Shown here in pieces: positions 36,235-45,031 of a DNA stretch of 64,000 bases. The stretch spans positions 62,001 through 126,000 of the forward strand of contig NZ_QOCF01000008.1 in assembly GCF_003318255.1 (NCBI RefSeq), given 5' to 3'. Source of the stretch: Ruegeria sp. A3M17. Lineage in GTDB: Bacteria; Pseudomonadota; Alphaproteobacteria; Rhodobacterales; Rhodobacteraceae. The notes under the pieces were generated by a model. It had not been told where the DNA came from and did not search any database. It worked only from the letters and a program-made list of their open reading frames with translations. Position 1 is the first letter of the stretch; each line of letters starts with the position of its first letter. The translations under genes and the position numbers were made by a program.

Positions 36235-36705
36235 TCAGACCCGGTGATAGGGACCGCCCGACAGGATGGTCGCGGCCCGGTAAAGTTGCTCGGCCAGCAT
36301 CACACGGACCAGCATATGGGGCCAGACCATCGACCCGAATGAGATGGAAAAATCGGCCTCGGCCCGCAGATCAGGGTCTATTCCGTCCGCACCGCCAATG
36401 ATCAATGCCAGATCTTGCCGCCCAGCATCTCGCCAACCACCCAGTTTTTTTGCGAAATCAGGCGAGGACATCACCCGCCCACGTTCATCCAGCGTGCAGA
36501 TCACCGCACCCTTGGGCAGTGCCTTGCGCAGTAACGCGGCCTCGGCACCCATCCCGGCATTTTTCTTGTCCTCAACTTCGATCACCCGTGCTGGACCAAG
36601 ACCCAGCGCGCGGCCGGTTCGGTCAAATCGGGTCAGATAATCGTCAAGCAGGGACTTCTCCGGTCCGGCACGCAATCGCCCGACCGCACAAATGCTTATA
36701 CGCAT
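36235..36705 (-). CDS. rlmH: 23S rRNA pseudouridine-1915 N3-methyltransferase RlmH
   Basis: SPOUT-class enzyme that methylates pseudouridine 1915 in helix 69 of 23S rRNA. The 156 residues end with the invariant block '[16 protein letters not shown]' and include '[10 protein letters not shown]' for SAM binding. It lies downstream of rsfS, the standard rsfS-rlmH pair, with a GC hairpin (36719-36740) between them. Confidence 0.97.
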   Translation of the reverse strand: MRISICAVGRLRAGPEKSLLDDYLTRFDRTGRALGLGPARVIEVEDKKNAGMGAEAALLRKALPKGAVICTLDERGRVMSSPDFAKKLGGWRDAGRQDLALIIGGADGIDPDLRAEADFSISFGSMVWPHMLVRVMLAEQLYRAATILSGGPYHRV

Positions 36706-36718
36706 ATTTCTCTCGCCT

Positions 36719-36740
36719 CCGGCCTGTTAATGCAGGCCGG
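36719..36740 (-). repeat. Hairpin between rsfS and rlmH
   Basis: Perfect 8-bp inverted repeat CCGGCCTG/CAGGCCGG with a six-base loop and no T tract. It may modulate the rlmH/rsfS ratio or be a weak terminator. Confidence 0.4.
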
Positions 36741-36749
36741 GATAGCGCC

Positions 36750-37109
36750 TCAGTTGGCCGAGGCGCTGCCGCCCTGAGGCAGCCACATCTTTTCCAGCTG
36801 ATAGAATTCACGCACTTCGGGGCGGAAGATATGGACGATAACATCGCCCGTATCGATCAGCACCCAGTCGCCGGCATCCTTGCCTTCGACCTTCGAGGTG
36901 AAACCGAATTCCTGCTTGATGCGATCCGTCAGCTTTTCCGCCATGGCCGAGACCTGACGTGTCGAACGCCCGGACGCAATAACCATGTGATCCGCGACAG
37001 ACGACTTGCCTTGCAGGTCGATCTGCACGACATCTTCGGCCTTGTCATCGGAAAGTGAGGAAAGGATACGCTCAAGCAGCTTGTCGCTGATTGACTGAGA
37101 GTGGGCCAT
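36750..37109 (-). CDS. rsfS: Ribosomal silencing factor RsfS
   Basis: Binds L14 of the large subunit and blocks subunit joining during starvation. The start MAHSQSISDK is preferred to a TTG nine codons earlier; it gives 119 residues, the usual length. Family motifs 'KAEDVVQIDLQGKSSVADHMVIASGRSTRQV' (seen in pieces at about 20-50), 'DWVLIDTGDVIVHIF' and 'REFYQLEKMW' are present. It is followed by rlmH. Confidence 0.95.
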   Translation of the reverse strand: MAHSQSISDKLLERILSSLSDDKAEDVVQIDLQGKSSVADHMVIASGRSTRQVSAMAEKLTDRIKQEFGFTSKVEGKDAGDWVLIDTGDVIVHIFRPEVREFYQLEKMWLPQGGSASAN

Positions 37110-37273
37110 TACATTGGCCCCATCATCGGCGGGCAAACCCGCCTGTGTATGTAGAGACAGGACATAGTCCTCCTTTGTTGCGCGCCGCCAAACCCCGGCG
37201 CAGGGGTACTAATAAGGTAACAAGGGGAATGCAACATTTCAATGAAGCGGCGCTTTTGGGGCCGCACGGGCGC

Positions 37274-38626
37274 TCACTCTTTGGCGATCTGTTGCGAGTC
37301 TGCGCCGTCGGGCAGCAGCCGAACCTCGCGCTGGGGGAAGGGAATCGATATCCCCTCGTGCTTGAAAGCGTCCCAAAGGGCGAGGTAAACATTGCCCCGA
37401 ATGTTGGTCAGCCCCTTGGTCGGATCACTGATCCAGAACCGCAGCACGTAATCCACGCTGCTGTCCCCGAACCCGGTGATATGGCAGACTGGCTCATGCG
37501 AACCCCCGCTGAGAACACGTTTCACTGTTTTGACCGACCGGATCGCCGTGGCGCGCACCTGATGCGGGTCGTCGTCGTAGCTGGTTCCAAAATCCAGATC
37601 CAGACGCACATAACGGTCCGAATGCGACCAGTTCACCACCTGATTGGTGATCAGATCCTCGTTCGGGATCAGGTATTCACGCCCATCCCGCGTCACGACC
37701 GATACATACCGCGCGCCCAGCGCGTTGATCCATCCGAAGGTGTCACCCAACGAGATCACGTCGCCCGGTTTGATCGAGCGGTCCATCAGGATGATGATCC
37801 CAGAGATCAGGTTCGACACCACCTTTTGCAGGCCAAACCCGATGCCCACGCCGATCGCGCCTGACAACAGCGCGATGCCAGTCAGATCAAACCCAAGCGT
37901 GCGGATGGCCGCCATAAAGACAGCTCCGTACAGCAGAACTTGAATGCCTTTGGCCAACAGAACCTGCATCGAAGGCGTGATGTCGTCATTCCTCTGCAAT
38001 CCCCGCTCTGCCGTGCGGGTCCCGATACGGGCCAGCGTCAGCAGCACGCCGATCAGCAGTATGGCCTTTAGAATCCCCAGCGCCGAGATGTGCAGATCAC
38101 CGATGGAAATTGCGACGCCGTCCAGAAACTCGGCCACATCATCCGTCAAATTCAGAGCAACCAGCGTTGCATAGACCCACATTGCCCATTTGAATATCCG
38201 CCGCAGCGTACGGTTGCGGACAAGTCGCGCCACCAGCGCGATCGCCAGCCAAGCGGCGGCCAATGTCGCGATCACGCCGATAATGTAACTGTGCGACGGC
38301 CAGGTCACATTCTGCATGATCAGGTACAGCGTCCAGGACAACAAAACGAAATAGACCAGTGTTAGGCGCTGCATCAGCTGGACCAGAGTGCGCAGCCGCC
38401 ATTTGGGCCAGCCGGTGCGGGCACGTGCCCAGGTTTCCCACCGGTTTTGCGTAACCAGCTTGAGCACATATGCCAAAGCCCACAGGGCGAGGATGATGAC
38501 CAACTGGTGCCGCCGCCAACCCGGCGTAACAATCAGATCGACAAGTTTGCCAAACTGCACGGAAAACCCCGCGACCATGTTTTCATAGAGTTCCGACAGC
38601 GAACTGGGGATCAGGTCTTGGTTCAT
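37274..38626 (-). CDS. Mechanosensitive ion channel, MscS family
   Basis: Small-conductance mechanosensitive channel that releases solutes on hypo-osmotic shock. The start MNQDLIPSSL has CAGGAGA upstream; this gives 450 residues. There are several N-terminal membrane helices (about 40-210), then the MscS core: pore helix region 'GAIGVGIGFGLQKVVSNLISG' (partly quoted), beta domain 'GDVISLGDTFGWINALG', and 'IPNEDLITNQVVNWS'. It is longer than E. coli MscS because of extra N-terminal helices. Confidence 0.93.
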   Translation of the reverse strand: MNQDLIPSSLSELYENMVAGFSVQFGKLVDLIVTPGWRRHQLVIILALWALAYVLKLVTQNRWETWARARTGWPKWRLRTLVQLMQRLTLVYFVLLSWTLYLIMQNVTWPSHSYIIGVIATLAAAWLAIALVARLVRNRTLRRIFKWAMWVYATLVALNLTDDVAEFLDGVAISIGDLHISALGILKAILLIGVLLTLARIGTRTAERGLQRNDDITPSMQVLLAKGIQVLLYGAVFMAAIRTLGFDLTGIALLSGAIGVGIGFGLQKVVSNLISGIIILMDRSIKPGDVISLGDTFGWINALGARYVSVVTRDGREYLIPNEDLITNQVVNWSHSDRYVRLDLDFGTSYDDDPHQVRATAIRSVKTVKRVLSGGSHEPVCHITGFGDSSVDYVLRFWISDPTKGLTNIRGNVYLALWDAFKHEGISIPFPQREVRLLPDGADSQQIAKE

Positions 38627-38728
38627 ACAGGTCTCCTGACCCGCAGCTTGGACAGCAACTCGGGGTGATGCAAGCCCGAGGCCGGATTGAACCTTGATTG
38701 ACAGGCACACGCGATATATCTGAGGCGC

Positions 38729-38827
38729 ATGAGAGTCTATTTGGCCCCCGCTCCGACACTGCAAGACCGCACGCGCCTGCGTGAACGGTTCTTTGGGGCC
38801 GCCCGCACGGTTCTGGCCCGCCTATAA
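38729..38827 (+). CDS. Possible 32-residue small ORF upstream of leuC
   Basis: An ATG frame of 32 codons ending in TAA 52 bases before leuC. The product starts [16 protein letters not shown] and contains five Leu and seven Arg residues, giving a very basic peptide. A GAGG stretch lies close upstream. It could be a leader peptide for leuC or a chance ORF; the Leu codons are not consecutive as in classic attenuators. Confidence 0.25.
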   Translation: MRVYLAPAPTLQDRTRLRERFFGAARTVLARL

Positions 38828-38879
38828 GCGACGCCCAGCCACTCGCCAGCTATTTCTCATTACATACGGGAGAGGACCG

Positions 38880-40283
38880 ATGTCCCCCAAAACACTCTAT
38901 GACAAGATCTGGGATGCCCATGTCGCGCACGAAGCGGATGATGGCACCTGCCTGCTTTATATCGACCGCCATCTGGTGCACGAAGTCACCAGCCCGCAAG
39001 CCTTTGAAGGGCTTCGCATGTCGGGTCGTCCGGTGCGCGCGCCGGAAAAGACCATCGCTGTGCCGGATCACAACGTTCCGACCACTGCGGATCGCGTAAA
39101 CGGCATCGAAAACCCCGAATCGCGTATTCAGGTCGAAGCGCTGGACAAGAACGCCAAGGATTTCGGCATTCACTATTACCCGGTGAATGACATTCGTCAG
39201 GGCATCGTGCACATCGTCGGCCCCGAACAGGGCTGGACCCTGCCCGGCATGACCGTTGTATGTGGCGACAGCCACACGGCCACCCACGGCGCGTTTGGTG
39301 CTTTGGCCCACGGCATCGGCACGTCCGAGGTCGAACATGTTCTGGCCACGCAGACTCTGATCCAGAAGAAATCCAAGAACATGAAGGTGGAAATCACTGG
39401 CAAATTGCAGCCGGGTGTGACCGCCAAGGATATTACTCTGGCTGTCATTGGTGAGACCGGCACAGCCGGCGGCACCGGCTATGTCATCGAATATTGCGGC
39501 GAAGCGATCCGTGATCTGTCGATGGAAGGCCGCATGACCGTCTGCAACATGGCCATCGAAGGCGGCGCCCGCGCGGGCTTGATCGCGCCGGACGAGACCA
39601 CCTATGAATATGTCAAAGGCCGCCCCCACGCGCCGAAAGGCGCACAGTGGGAAGCCGCGCTTACATGGTGGAAAACGCTGTTTACCGACGATGACGCGCA
39701 TTTTGACAAGGTCATCACCCTGCGCGGTGAAGACATCGCGCCTGTCGTGACCTGGGGCACCAGCCCCGAGGACGTTCTGCCGATCACCGCGACCGTTCCA
39801 AACCCCGAAGATTTCGAAGGTGGCAAGGTCGACGCGGCACGCCGCTCGATCGAGTACATGGGTCTGGAAGCCGGTCAAAAGCTGAGCGACGTCGAGATCG
39901 ACACTGTGTTTATCGGATCCTGCACCAATGGCCGCATCGAAGACCTGCGCGCCGCTGCGGAAATCCTGAAGGGCAAGAAGGTCAAGGACGGTATCCGCGC
40001 AATGATCGTGCCCGGCTCGGGCCTTGTTCGTGCGCAGGCCGAAGAGGAAGGTCTGGCTGAGATCTTCAAGGCGGCCGGTTTCGAATGGCGTCTGGCTGGA
40101 TGTTCTATGTGTCTGGCGATGAACCCGGACCAATTGGAGCCCGGTGAACGCTGTGCCGCGACCTCGAACCGCAACTTCGAAGGCCGTCAGGGCCGGGGCG
40201 GACGTACCCATTTGCTGAGCCCTGCAATGGCTGCCGCTGCGGCAATCACAGGACGGCTGACAGACGTGCGTGAATTGATGTAA
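38880..40283 (+). CDS. leuC: 3-isopropylmalate dehydratase large subunit LeuC
   Basis: Aconitase-family enzyme isomerising 2-isopropylmalate to 3-isopropylmalate in leucine synthesis. The start [11 protein letters not shown] has GGGAGAGGA upstream; 467 residues. Fe-S ligands are in 'GSCTNGR' (about 346-352) and 'CSMCLAMN' (about 406-413), and the substrate region '[12 protein letters not shown]' is intact. LeuD is encoded after an intervening membrane-protein gene. Confidence 0.98.
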   Translation: MSPKTLYDKIWDAHVAHEADDGTCLLYIDRHLVHEVTSPQAFEGLRMSGRPVRAPEKTIAVPDHNVPTTADRVNGIENPESRIQVEALDKNAKDFGIHYYPVNDIRQGIVHIVGPEQGWTLPGMTVVCGDSHTATHGAFGALAHGIGTSEVEHVLATQTLIQKKSKNMKVEITGKLQPGVTAKDITLAVIGETGTAGGTGYVIEYCGEAIRDLSMEGRMTVCNMAIEGGARAGLIAPDETTYEYVKGRPHAPKGAQWEAALTWWKTLFTDDDAHFDKVITLRGEDIAPVVTWGTSPEDVLPITATVPNPEDFEGGKVDAARRSIEYMGLEAGQKLSDVEIDTVFIGSCTNGRIEDLRAAAEILKGKKVKDGIRAMIVPGSGLVRAQAEEEGLAEIFKAAGFEWRLAGCSMCLAMNPDQLEPGERCAATSNRNFEGRQGRGGRTHLLSPAMAAAAAITGRLTDVRELM

Positions 40284-40320
40284 GGTCCCATCACATCTAG
40301 ATATTTGAGGGATTGAAAAC

Positions 40321-40875
40321 ATGAGTGACTGGGTCAAATGGCTCCTGCTGGGGCTGCTATCGATAGCATTTGGCGTCTTTGCGCTGGGTAATGCTATTGC
40401 CGCATCGGTTGCGGTGACGCTCGTGACCGGTGTGTTGCTGCTGATAGCGGGAGCATTTCAGGTCGTCGGCGGCTTCACCGTCGAAGGTACCGGCAACAAG
40501 ATTCTGTCGCTCATTATGGGTGCGGTGATGCTATTTCTGGGCTGGAATTTCATGTCCGAGCCTCTTGAGGGCACCATCACATTGGCAATCGTTGTCATGA
40601 TCCTATTTATGGCTGGCGGAATCGCCCGGATCATCCTGTCCTTTCAGATGCGTGGAACCCAGTTCTTCTGGCCGACGCTCATCTCGGGCATCTTGTCCGT
40701 CATACTAGCCGTCATTATCTGGAACTACGCGGCTCAGGAAAAAACAGTTCTCTTGGAATTGCTGGGGATTTTCCTGGGCATTGAGATGCTGTTCAACGGG
40801 TTTGGATTGGTCTTCATGGCGTTCTTCGTCAAGAACGCTCCCAACGACGCAACAACAGAAGCGAAACAAGCTTAA
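40321..40875 (+). CDS. HdeD-like (DUF308) membrane protein
   Basis: A 184-residue protein with six hydrophobic helices (about 8-28, 32-54, 60-78, 86-106, 116-136 and 142-168), the three-fold paired-helix pattern of DUF308/HdeD proteins, including 'LLLIAGAFQVVGGF'. HdeD is linked to acid resistance in E. coli; a role here is not evident. It is inserted between leuC (38 bases) and leuD (42 bases), on the same strand, and is likely co-transcribed with them. Confidence 0.82.
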   Translation: MSDWVKWLLLGLLSIAFGVFALGNAIAASVAVTLVTGVLLLIAGAFQVVGGFTVEGTGNKILSLIMGAVMLFLGWNFMSEPLEGTITLAIVVMILFMAGGIARIILSFQMRGTQFFWPTLISGILSVILAVIIWNYAAQEKTVLLELLGIFLGIEMLFNGFGLVFMAFFVKNAPNDATTEAKQA

Positions 40876-40917
40876 ACGCGGGACACGGGCGCGGCCCTCT
40901 CTCGCAGGAGTGTAGAC

Positions 40918-41523
40918 ATGGAAAAGTTTGACAAAGTCCACGGGGTGGCCGCCCCAATGCCGCTGATCAATATCGACACCGATATGATCATCCCGAAAGT
41001 GCACCTGAAAACCATCAAACGGTCCGGCCTTGGTGTCGTGCTGTTTGATGAGATGCGCTATCATGAACATGGCGGCGAAAACGAAGATTTCGTGCTGAAC
41101 AAACCCGCCTATCGTCAGACAGAGATTCTGGTTGCCGGCGACAATTTCGGCTGTGGCTCATCCCGAGAACACGCGCCATGGGCGATCAAGGATTTCGGCA
41201 TCAAGGTTGTGATCTCGACCAGCTTTGCCGACATCTTCTTTAACAACTGCTTCAAGAACGGCATTCTGCCCATCGTGGTCGAAGAAGAACACCACGCGAT
41301 CCTGATGGAAGATGCGCATAAAGGTGAAAACGCCCGCATGACCGTGCATCTGGAGGATCAGCAGATCACCACCTCGGATGGCGTTGTGATCGAGTTCAGT
41401 GTCGACCCACATCGCAAGCATTGCCTGCTGAATGGTTTGGACGATATCGGCCTGACAATGGAGAAAGATCACCACATCGACAAATTCGAGGATCACGCAA
41501 GCCAGGCCCGCCCCTGGGTGTGA
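40918..41523 (+). CDS. leuD: 3-isopropylmalate dehydratase small subunit LeuD
   Basis: Small subunit that completes the LeuC active site. The 201 residues contain '[13 protein letters not shown]', '[17 protein letters not shown]' and '[17 protein letters not shown]', all family signatures. CAGGAG lies before the start. A strong terminator at 41558-41580 follows. Confidence 0.98.
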   Translation: MEKFDKVHGVAAPMPLINIDTDMIIPKVHLKTIKRSGLGVVLFDEMRYHEHGGENEDFVLNKPAYRQTEILVAGDNFGCGSSREHAPWAIKDFGIKVVISTSFADIFFNNCFKNGILPIVVEEEHHAILMEDAHKGENARMTVHLEDQQITTSDGVVIEFSVDPHRKHCLLNGLDDIGLTMEKDHHIDKFEDHASQARPWV

Positions 41524-41557
41524 TTCCAAGAGCGAATCTGTGGATACTCAACCTATC

Positions 41558-41580
41558 GGGGTCGCCTGGGCGACCCCTTT
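41558..41580 (+). terminator. Terminator after leuD
   Basis: Stem GGGGTCGC/GCGACCCC (eight pairs) with a CTGG tetraloop region, followed by TTTCGCGTTCTT. It lies 35 bases after leuD. Confidence 0.75.
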
Positions 41581-41852
41581 CGCGTTCTTGGGGTCGATGT
41601 CTCGGCAACCACAACATGTGGTGCTCCCCTTCTGATACACGCCGAATTTGCGACGGAAATGATGCAAAGGCGCACCAGTTTTGCCATCTTTTTGCCTGAA
41701 ATTCCGTGTTTTCTGCAGCTTGGCTTGAGCGGATTGCCGCTTATCGTCAGTGTTGGCGATAATAGAGGCACCCGTCGATAAATAATGATCGGGCACAAGT
41801 TGGGACGAAACCGTCAAAGAAGCGGTCAATCCGGTTTGAAAGGGTTTGGATA
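41581..41852 (+). other. Gap between leuD and the next membrane-protein gene
   Basis: About 270 bases without a convincing gene. On the minus strand a frame reading 41548-41916 contains a Lys- and Cys-rich stretch (with CCGC) but lacks a good start and ribosome site. The last 60 bases before 41853 should hold the promoter of the following gene, but no clear -35/-10 pair is visible. Confidence 0.4.
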
Positions 41853-42683
41853 GTGATTGCGCGCACAACAGGGGCGGCGATTCGGGGATTATTGGTCGCA
41901 CTAATGGTGCTGACACCCGCGTTGTACCTGCCTGTAACGTCTACGAATGGGACCGAGATTGTCGTCTTTCTCGCCATTCTTGCGTTTTTCCTGACATTCG
42001 CTGAATATAACTCTGCTTTTCCCAGCTTTATCGAATTCCGCGATGCGCCGCCTGTCAACCGTTTGCGCTTTGTCGGGCTGATGTCGATGATTACGTTCCT
42101 AACGTTGATCTGCAAAAACGCATATACGCCGACCAGCCTGACGACGATCTTCTATTCCTTCGGCGTGGGTGTCGCGAATGTGGTCGACTTTCCCTATTCG
42201 CCAGTACGGCTGATCATCCTGATGCTGCCGACTGATGCAAGCGCGCCCCTGATCGAACTTGTCCGTATTTCTGCCAGCGTCGCGTATGTCGCTGCTTTGG
42301 TGACGATCGCCAGCTTTGCCTACGCGGTGAAAGTGCGCGGCTGGCCGACCGGAAACGGCGCCTTCAATGTCTGGACAAATCTTCCGCTGTTCGACCCCAC
42401 CAAAGGCGGTGACGTGGTCACGCGCCTGCAGCGCGACGGACGGCTGAACATTTGCATCGGTATTCTGTTGCCGTTCCTGATCCCTGCGCTGATCAAACTG
42501 TTGACCGACTATGCCGAACCGATCTCTCTGAGCAATCCTCAGACCCTGATCTGGACGCTCAGCGCCTGGGCCTTCCTTCCGGCCAGCATGATCATGCGTG
42601 GCATGGCGACTCTGCGCATTGCCAATCTGATCGTCGAAAAACGGCGCGCCTATTCCACAGCCGAGTCTACCCAAACCGCATGA
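41853..42683 (+). CDS. Uncharacterised polytopic membrane protein
   Basis: A 276-residue protein starting at GTG with AAGGG upstream. About six hydrophobic segments are seen (near residues 12-28, 35-50, 72-88, 138-160, 203-222 and 234-252). No family motif is recognised. Its stop overlaps the start of the next gene (ATGA), so the two are co-translated. Its placement between leuD and leuB may be historical rather than functional. Confidence 0.75.
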   Translation: MIARTTGAAIRGLLVALMVLTPALYLPVTSTNGTEIVVFLAILAFFLTFAEYNSAFPSFIEFRDAPPVNRLRFVGLMSMITFLTLICKNAYTPTSLTTIFYSFGVGVANVVDFPYSPVRLIILMLPTDASAPLIELVRISASVAYVAALVTIASFAYAVKVRGWPTGNGAFNVWTNLPLFDPTKGGDVVTRLQRDGRLNICIGILLPFLIPALIKLLTDYAEPISLSNPQTLIWTLSAWAFLPASMIMRGMATLRIANLIVEKRRAYSTAESTQTA

Positions 42684-43711
42684 TCCGCATTCTGATCCTG
42701 CTGCTGTTGCCCGTTGTGGCGCAGGCAGAGACGATCCGTATAGCCACTTACAACACAGAACTCAGCCGCGATGGCCCGGGGTTGCTGTTGCGGGATATTC
42801 ACCGCGGTGATGATCAGGTGATGGCGGTTGTTGCCGTTTTAGCAGAAGCTCGACCCGATATCATTGCGTTGCAGGGGATCGACTGGGATTTCGAGGGGCT
42901 GGCGCTGGCGGCGCTGGAAAATCGGTTGCGTGAGGCCGGATTGGACTATCCCTACACTTTCGCAGCCCAACCAAATTCCGGCCTGGAAACGGATCTTGAT
43001 CTGAACGGAGATGGTCGAACCCACGGCCCTGGTGACGCGCAGGGTTGGGGTCGCTTCACCGGACAAGGTGGGCTGGCCGTGATGTCCCGTTATCCCATCG
43101 CTTCGGATCAAGTTCAGGACCTATCCAAACTGCTATGGCTGGAACTGCCCGGCGCTGAACTGCCCCAACATGACGCAGGTCCCTACCCGTCAGAACAGGC
43201 GCAGAACGTTCAGCGCCTCTCATCCGTGGCGCATTGGATTGTGCCCATCGAAACTCCGGCAGGGCAGCTGGATTTGATGACCTTCCACGCCTCGCCCCCG
43301 GTGTTTGACGGGCCAGAGGATCGCAATGGACTGCGAAACCGGGATGAAATTCGCCTTTGGTCCGCAGTCATGGACGGGGACGTCGGCCGCAAACCCGATC
43401 GTCTGTTTGTCATCGCGGGTGACGCCAATCTGGACCCAGTGCGGGGTGATGGACGCAAAGAGGCGATCCAAGAATTTTTGAACGACCCCCGCCTTCAGGA
43501 TCCTTCACCCGAAGACCCCTCAGGCGATTTGACTACGGTGGTTTGGAAAACGGTTGGTCCAATGCGGGTCGATTACGTTCTGCCTTCGATCCATTGGCAG
43601 GTAGTGGATTCCGGGGTTCACTGGCCCCCCGCAGGCACCGAAGAACGCAAAACCGCCGAAAGCGCCAGCCGTCACCGGCTGATCTGGGTCGACCTGACAC
43701 TGCCTCGCTGA
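42680..43711 (+). CDS. Secreted endonuclease/exonuclease/phosphatase-fold protein
   Basis: The start MIRILILLLLPVVAQA overlaps the preceding stop by four bases and supplies a signal peptide; 343 residues. The EEP fold is shown by 'IRIATYNTELSR' (metal-site Asn), 'ARPDIIALQGIDWD' (Gln in place of the usual Glu), 'FVIAGDANLDPVRGDG' (catalytic D-x-N) and 'SRHRLIWVDLTL' (final His). It resembles exported nuclease/phosphatase relatives. The Glu-to-Gln change could affect metal binding. The substrate is unknown. Confidence 0.85.
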   Translation: MIRILILLLLPVVAQAETIRIATYNTELSRDGPGLLLRDIHRGDDQVMAVVAVLAEARPDIIALQGIDWDFEGLALAALENRLREAGLDYPYTFAAQPNSGLETDLDLNGDGRTHGPGDAQGWGRFTGQGGLAVMSRYPIASDQVQDLSKLLWLELPGAELPQHDAGPYPSEQAQNVQRLSSVAHWIVPIETPAGQLDLMTFHASPPVFDGPEDRNGLRNRDEIRLWSAVMDGDVGRKPDRLFVIAGDANLDPVRGDGRKEAIQEFLNDPRLQDPSPEDPSGDLTTVVWKTVGPMRVDYVLPSIHWQVVDSGVHWPPAGTEERKTAESASRHRLIWVDLTLPR

Positions 43712-43877
43712 TACGGCCCTTTGCGCCATGATCCAGCCTGCAAAACAGGCCTGACGCAATTTTCAGACGCTAACGGAAACAAACCTCTATTTTCCTTGCC
43801 CTCAGGCGGGATCGTCTCATTGACCCGATGCCGTGCAGGCGCTAGGGCCTGTGCTGTAAAACGCAAGGAGATCCTTC

Positions 43878-44981
43878 ATGTCCAACCCCTCGCTCCTCAT
43901 CCTGCCCGGAGACGGAATTGGCCCCGAAGTCATGGCCGAAGTGCGCAGAGTCATCAACTGGTTCGGTGCAAAACGCGGCCTGGAATTCGACGTGAGCGAG
44001 GATCTGGTCGGTGGTACCGCGTATGACGCGCATGGCAAGCCCCTGTCGGACGAGACGATGGCCAAAGCGCAAGAAGTCGACGCCGTTCTTCTGGGTGCTG
44101 TTGGCGGCCCGAAATACGACGATCTGGATTTCAGCCTCAAGCCCGAGCGTGGCCTGCTGCGCCTGCGTAAGGAAATGGACCTGTATTCCAACCTGCGCCC
44201 GGCACAGTGCTTTGACGCGTTGGCTGATTTCTCGTCGCTGAAGAAAGACATCGTTGCCGGCCTCGATATCATGATCGTGCGCGAGTTGACCTCGGGCGTC
44301 TATTTCGGCGAGCCGCGCGGCATCTTCGAGGAAGGCAATGAGCGTGTGGGTATCAACACCCAGCGTTATACCGAATCTGAGATTGAACGCGCCGCGCGCT
44401 CAGCCTTTGAACTGGCAATGCGCCGGAACAAAAAGGTCTGCTCAATGGAGAAGGCCAACGTCATGGAATCGGGCATCCTGTGGCGCGAAGTTGTGAACCG
44501 TGTGGCTAAGGATTACCCCGAGGTCGAGCTGAGCCATATGTATGCGGACAATGGCGCGATGCAGCTGGTACGCGCGCCCAAGCAGTTCGACGTCATCCTG
44601 ACCGATAACCTGTTTGGCGACATCCTGTCGGACTGTGCCGCGATGCTGACCGGCTCGCTGGGAATGCTGCCGTCGGCCTCGCTGGGTGCTCCGATGGCGA
44701 ATGGCCGCCCCAAGGCGATGTACGAACCGGTCCACGGCTCGGCCCCGGATATCACCGGACAAGGCAAGGCCAACCCGATCGCCTGTATCCTCAGCTTTGC
44801 CATGGCGCTTCGCTATAGCTTTGATCAGCTTGAAGAAGCAGATCGTCTGGAAGCCGCGATCGAGAAGGTGCTGGCCGACGGTGTTCGCACCGGCGATCTG
44901 CTGGCCGACGAAGGTGTCACGCCGGTTTCGACCACGGAAATGGGCGACGCCATTTTGGGTGCTCTCGACGACAGCCTCTGA
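43878..44981 (+). CDS. leuB: 3-isopropylmalate dehydrogenase LeuB
   Basis: Oxidative decarboxylation of 3-isopropylmalate, the third step of leucine synthesis. The 367 residues start '[15 protein letters not shown]', include '[14 protein letters not shown]', '[20 protein letters not shown]' and '[18 protein letters not shown]', all diagnostic (each given within length limits). AAGGAG precedes the start. A strong terminator follows. Confidence 0.98.
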   Translation: MSNPSLLILPGDGIGPEVMAEVRRVINWFGAKRGLEFDVSEDLVGGTAYDAHGKPLSDETMAKAQEVDAVLLGAVGGPKYDDLDFSLKPERGLLRLRKEMDLYSNLRPAQCFDALADFSSLKKDIVAGLDIMIVRELTSGVYFGEPRGIFEEGNERVGINTQRYTESEIERAARSAFELAMRRNKKVCSMEKANVMESGILWREVVNRVAKDYPEVELSHMYADNGAMQLVRAPKQFDVILTDNLFGDILSDCAAMLTGSLGMLPSASLGAPMANGRPKAMYEPVHGSAPDITGQGKANPIACILSFAMALRYSFDQLEEADRLEAAIEKVLADGVRTGDLLADEGVTPVSTTEMGDAILGALDDSL

Positions 44982-45002
44982 TCAGACCCACATTCAATTG
45001 AA

Positions 45003-45031
45003 AAGGCGGTGCTCAGCGCACCGCCTTTTTT
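45003..45031. terminator. Bidirectional terminator between leuB and the PBP gene
   Basis: Ten-pair stem AAGGCGGTGC/GCACCGCCTT with a five-base loop and a T6 run on the + strand; the A-rich 5' side can serve the minus strand. It overlaps the stop of the converging PBP gene. Confidence 0.85.
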
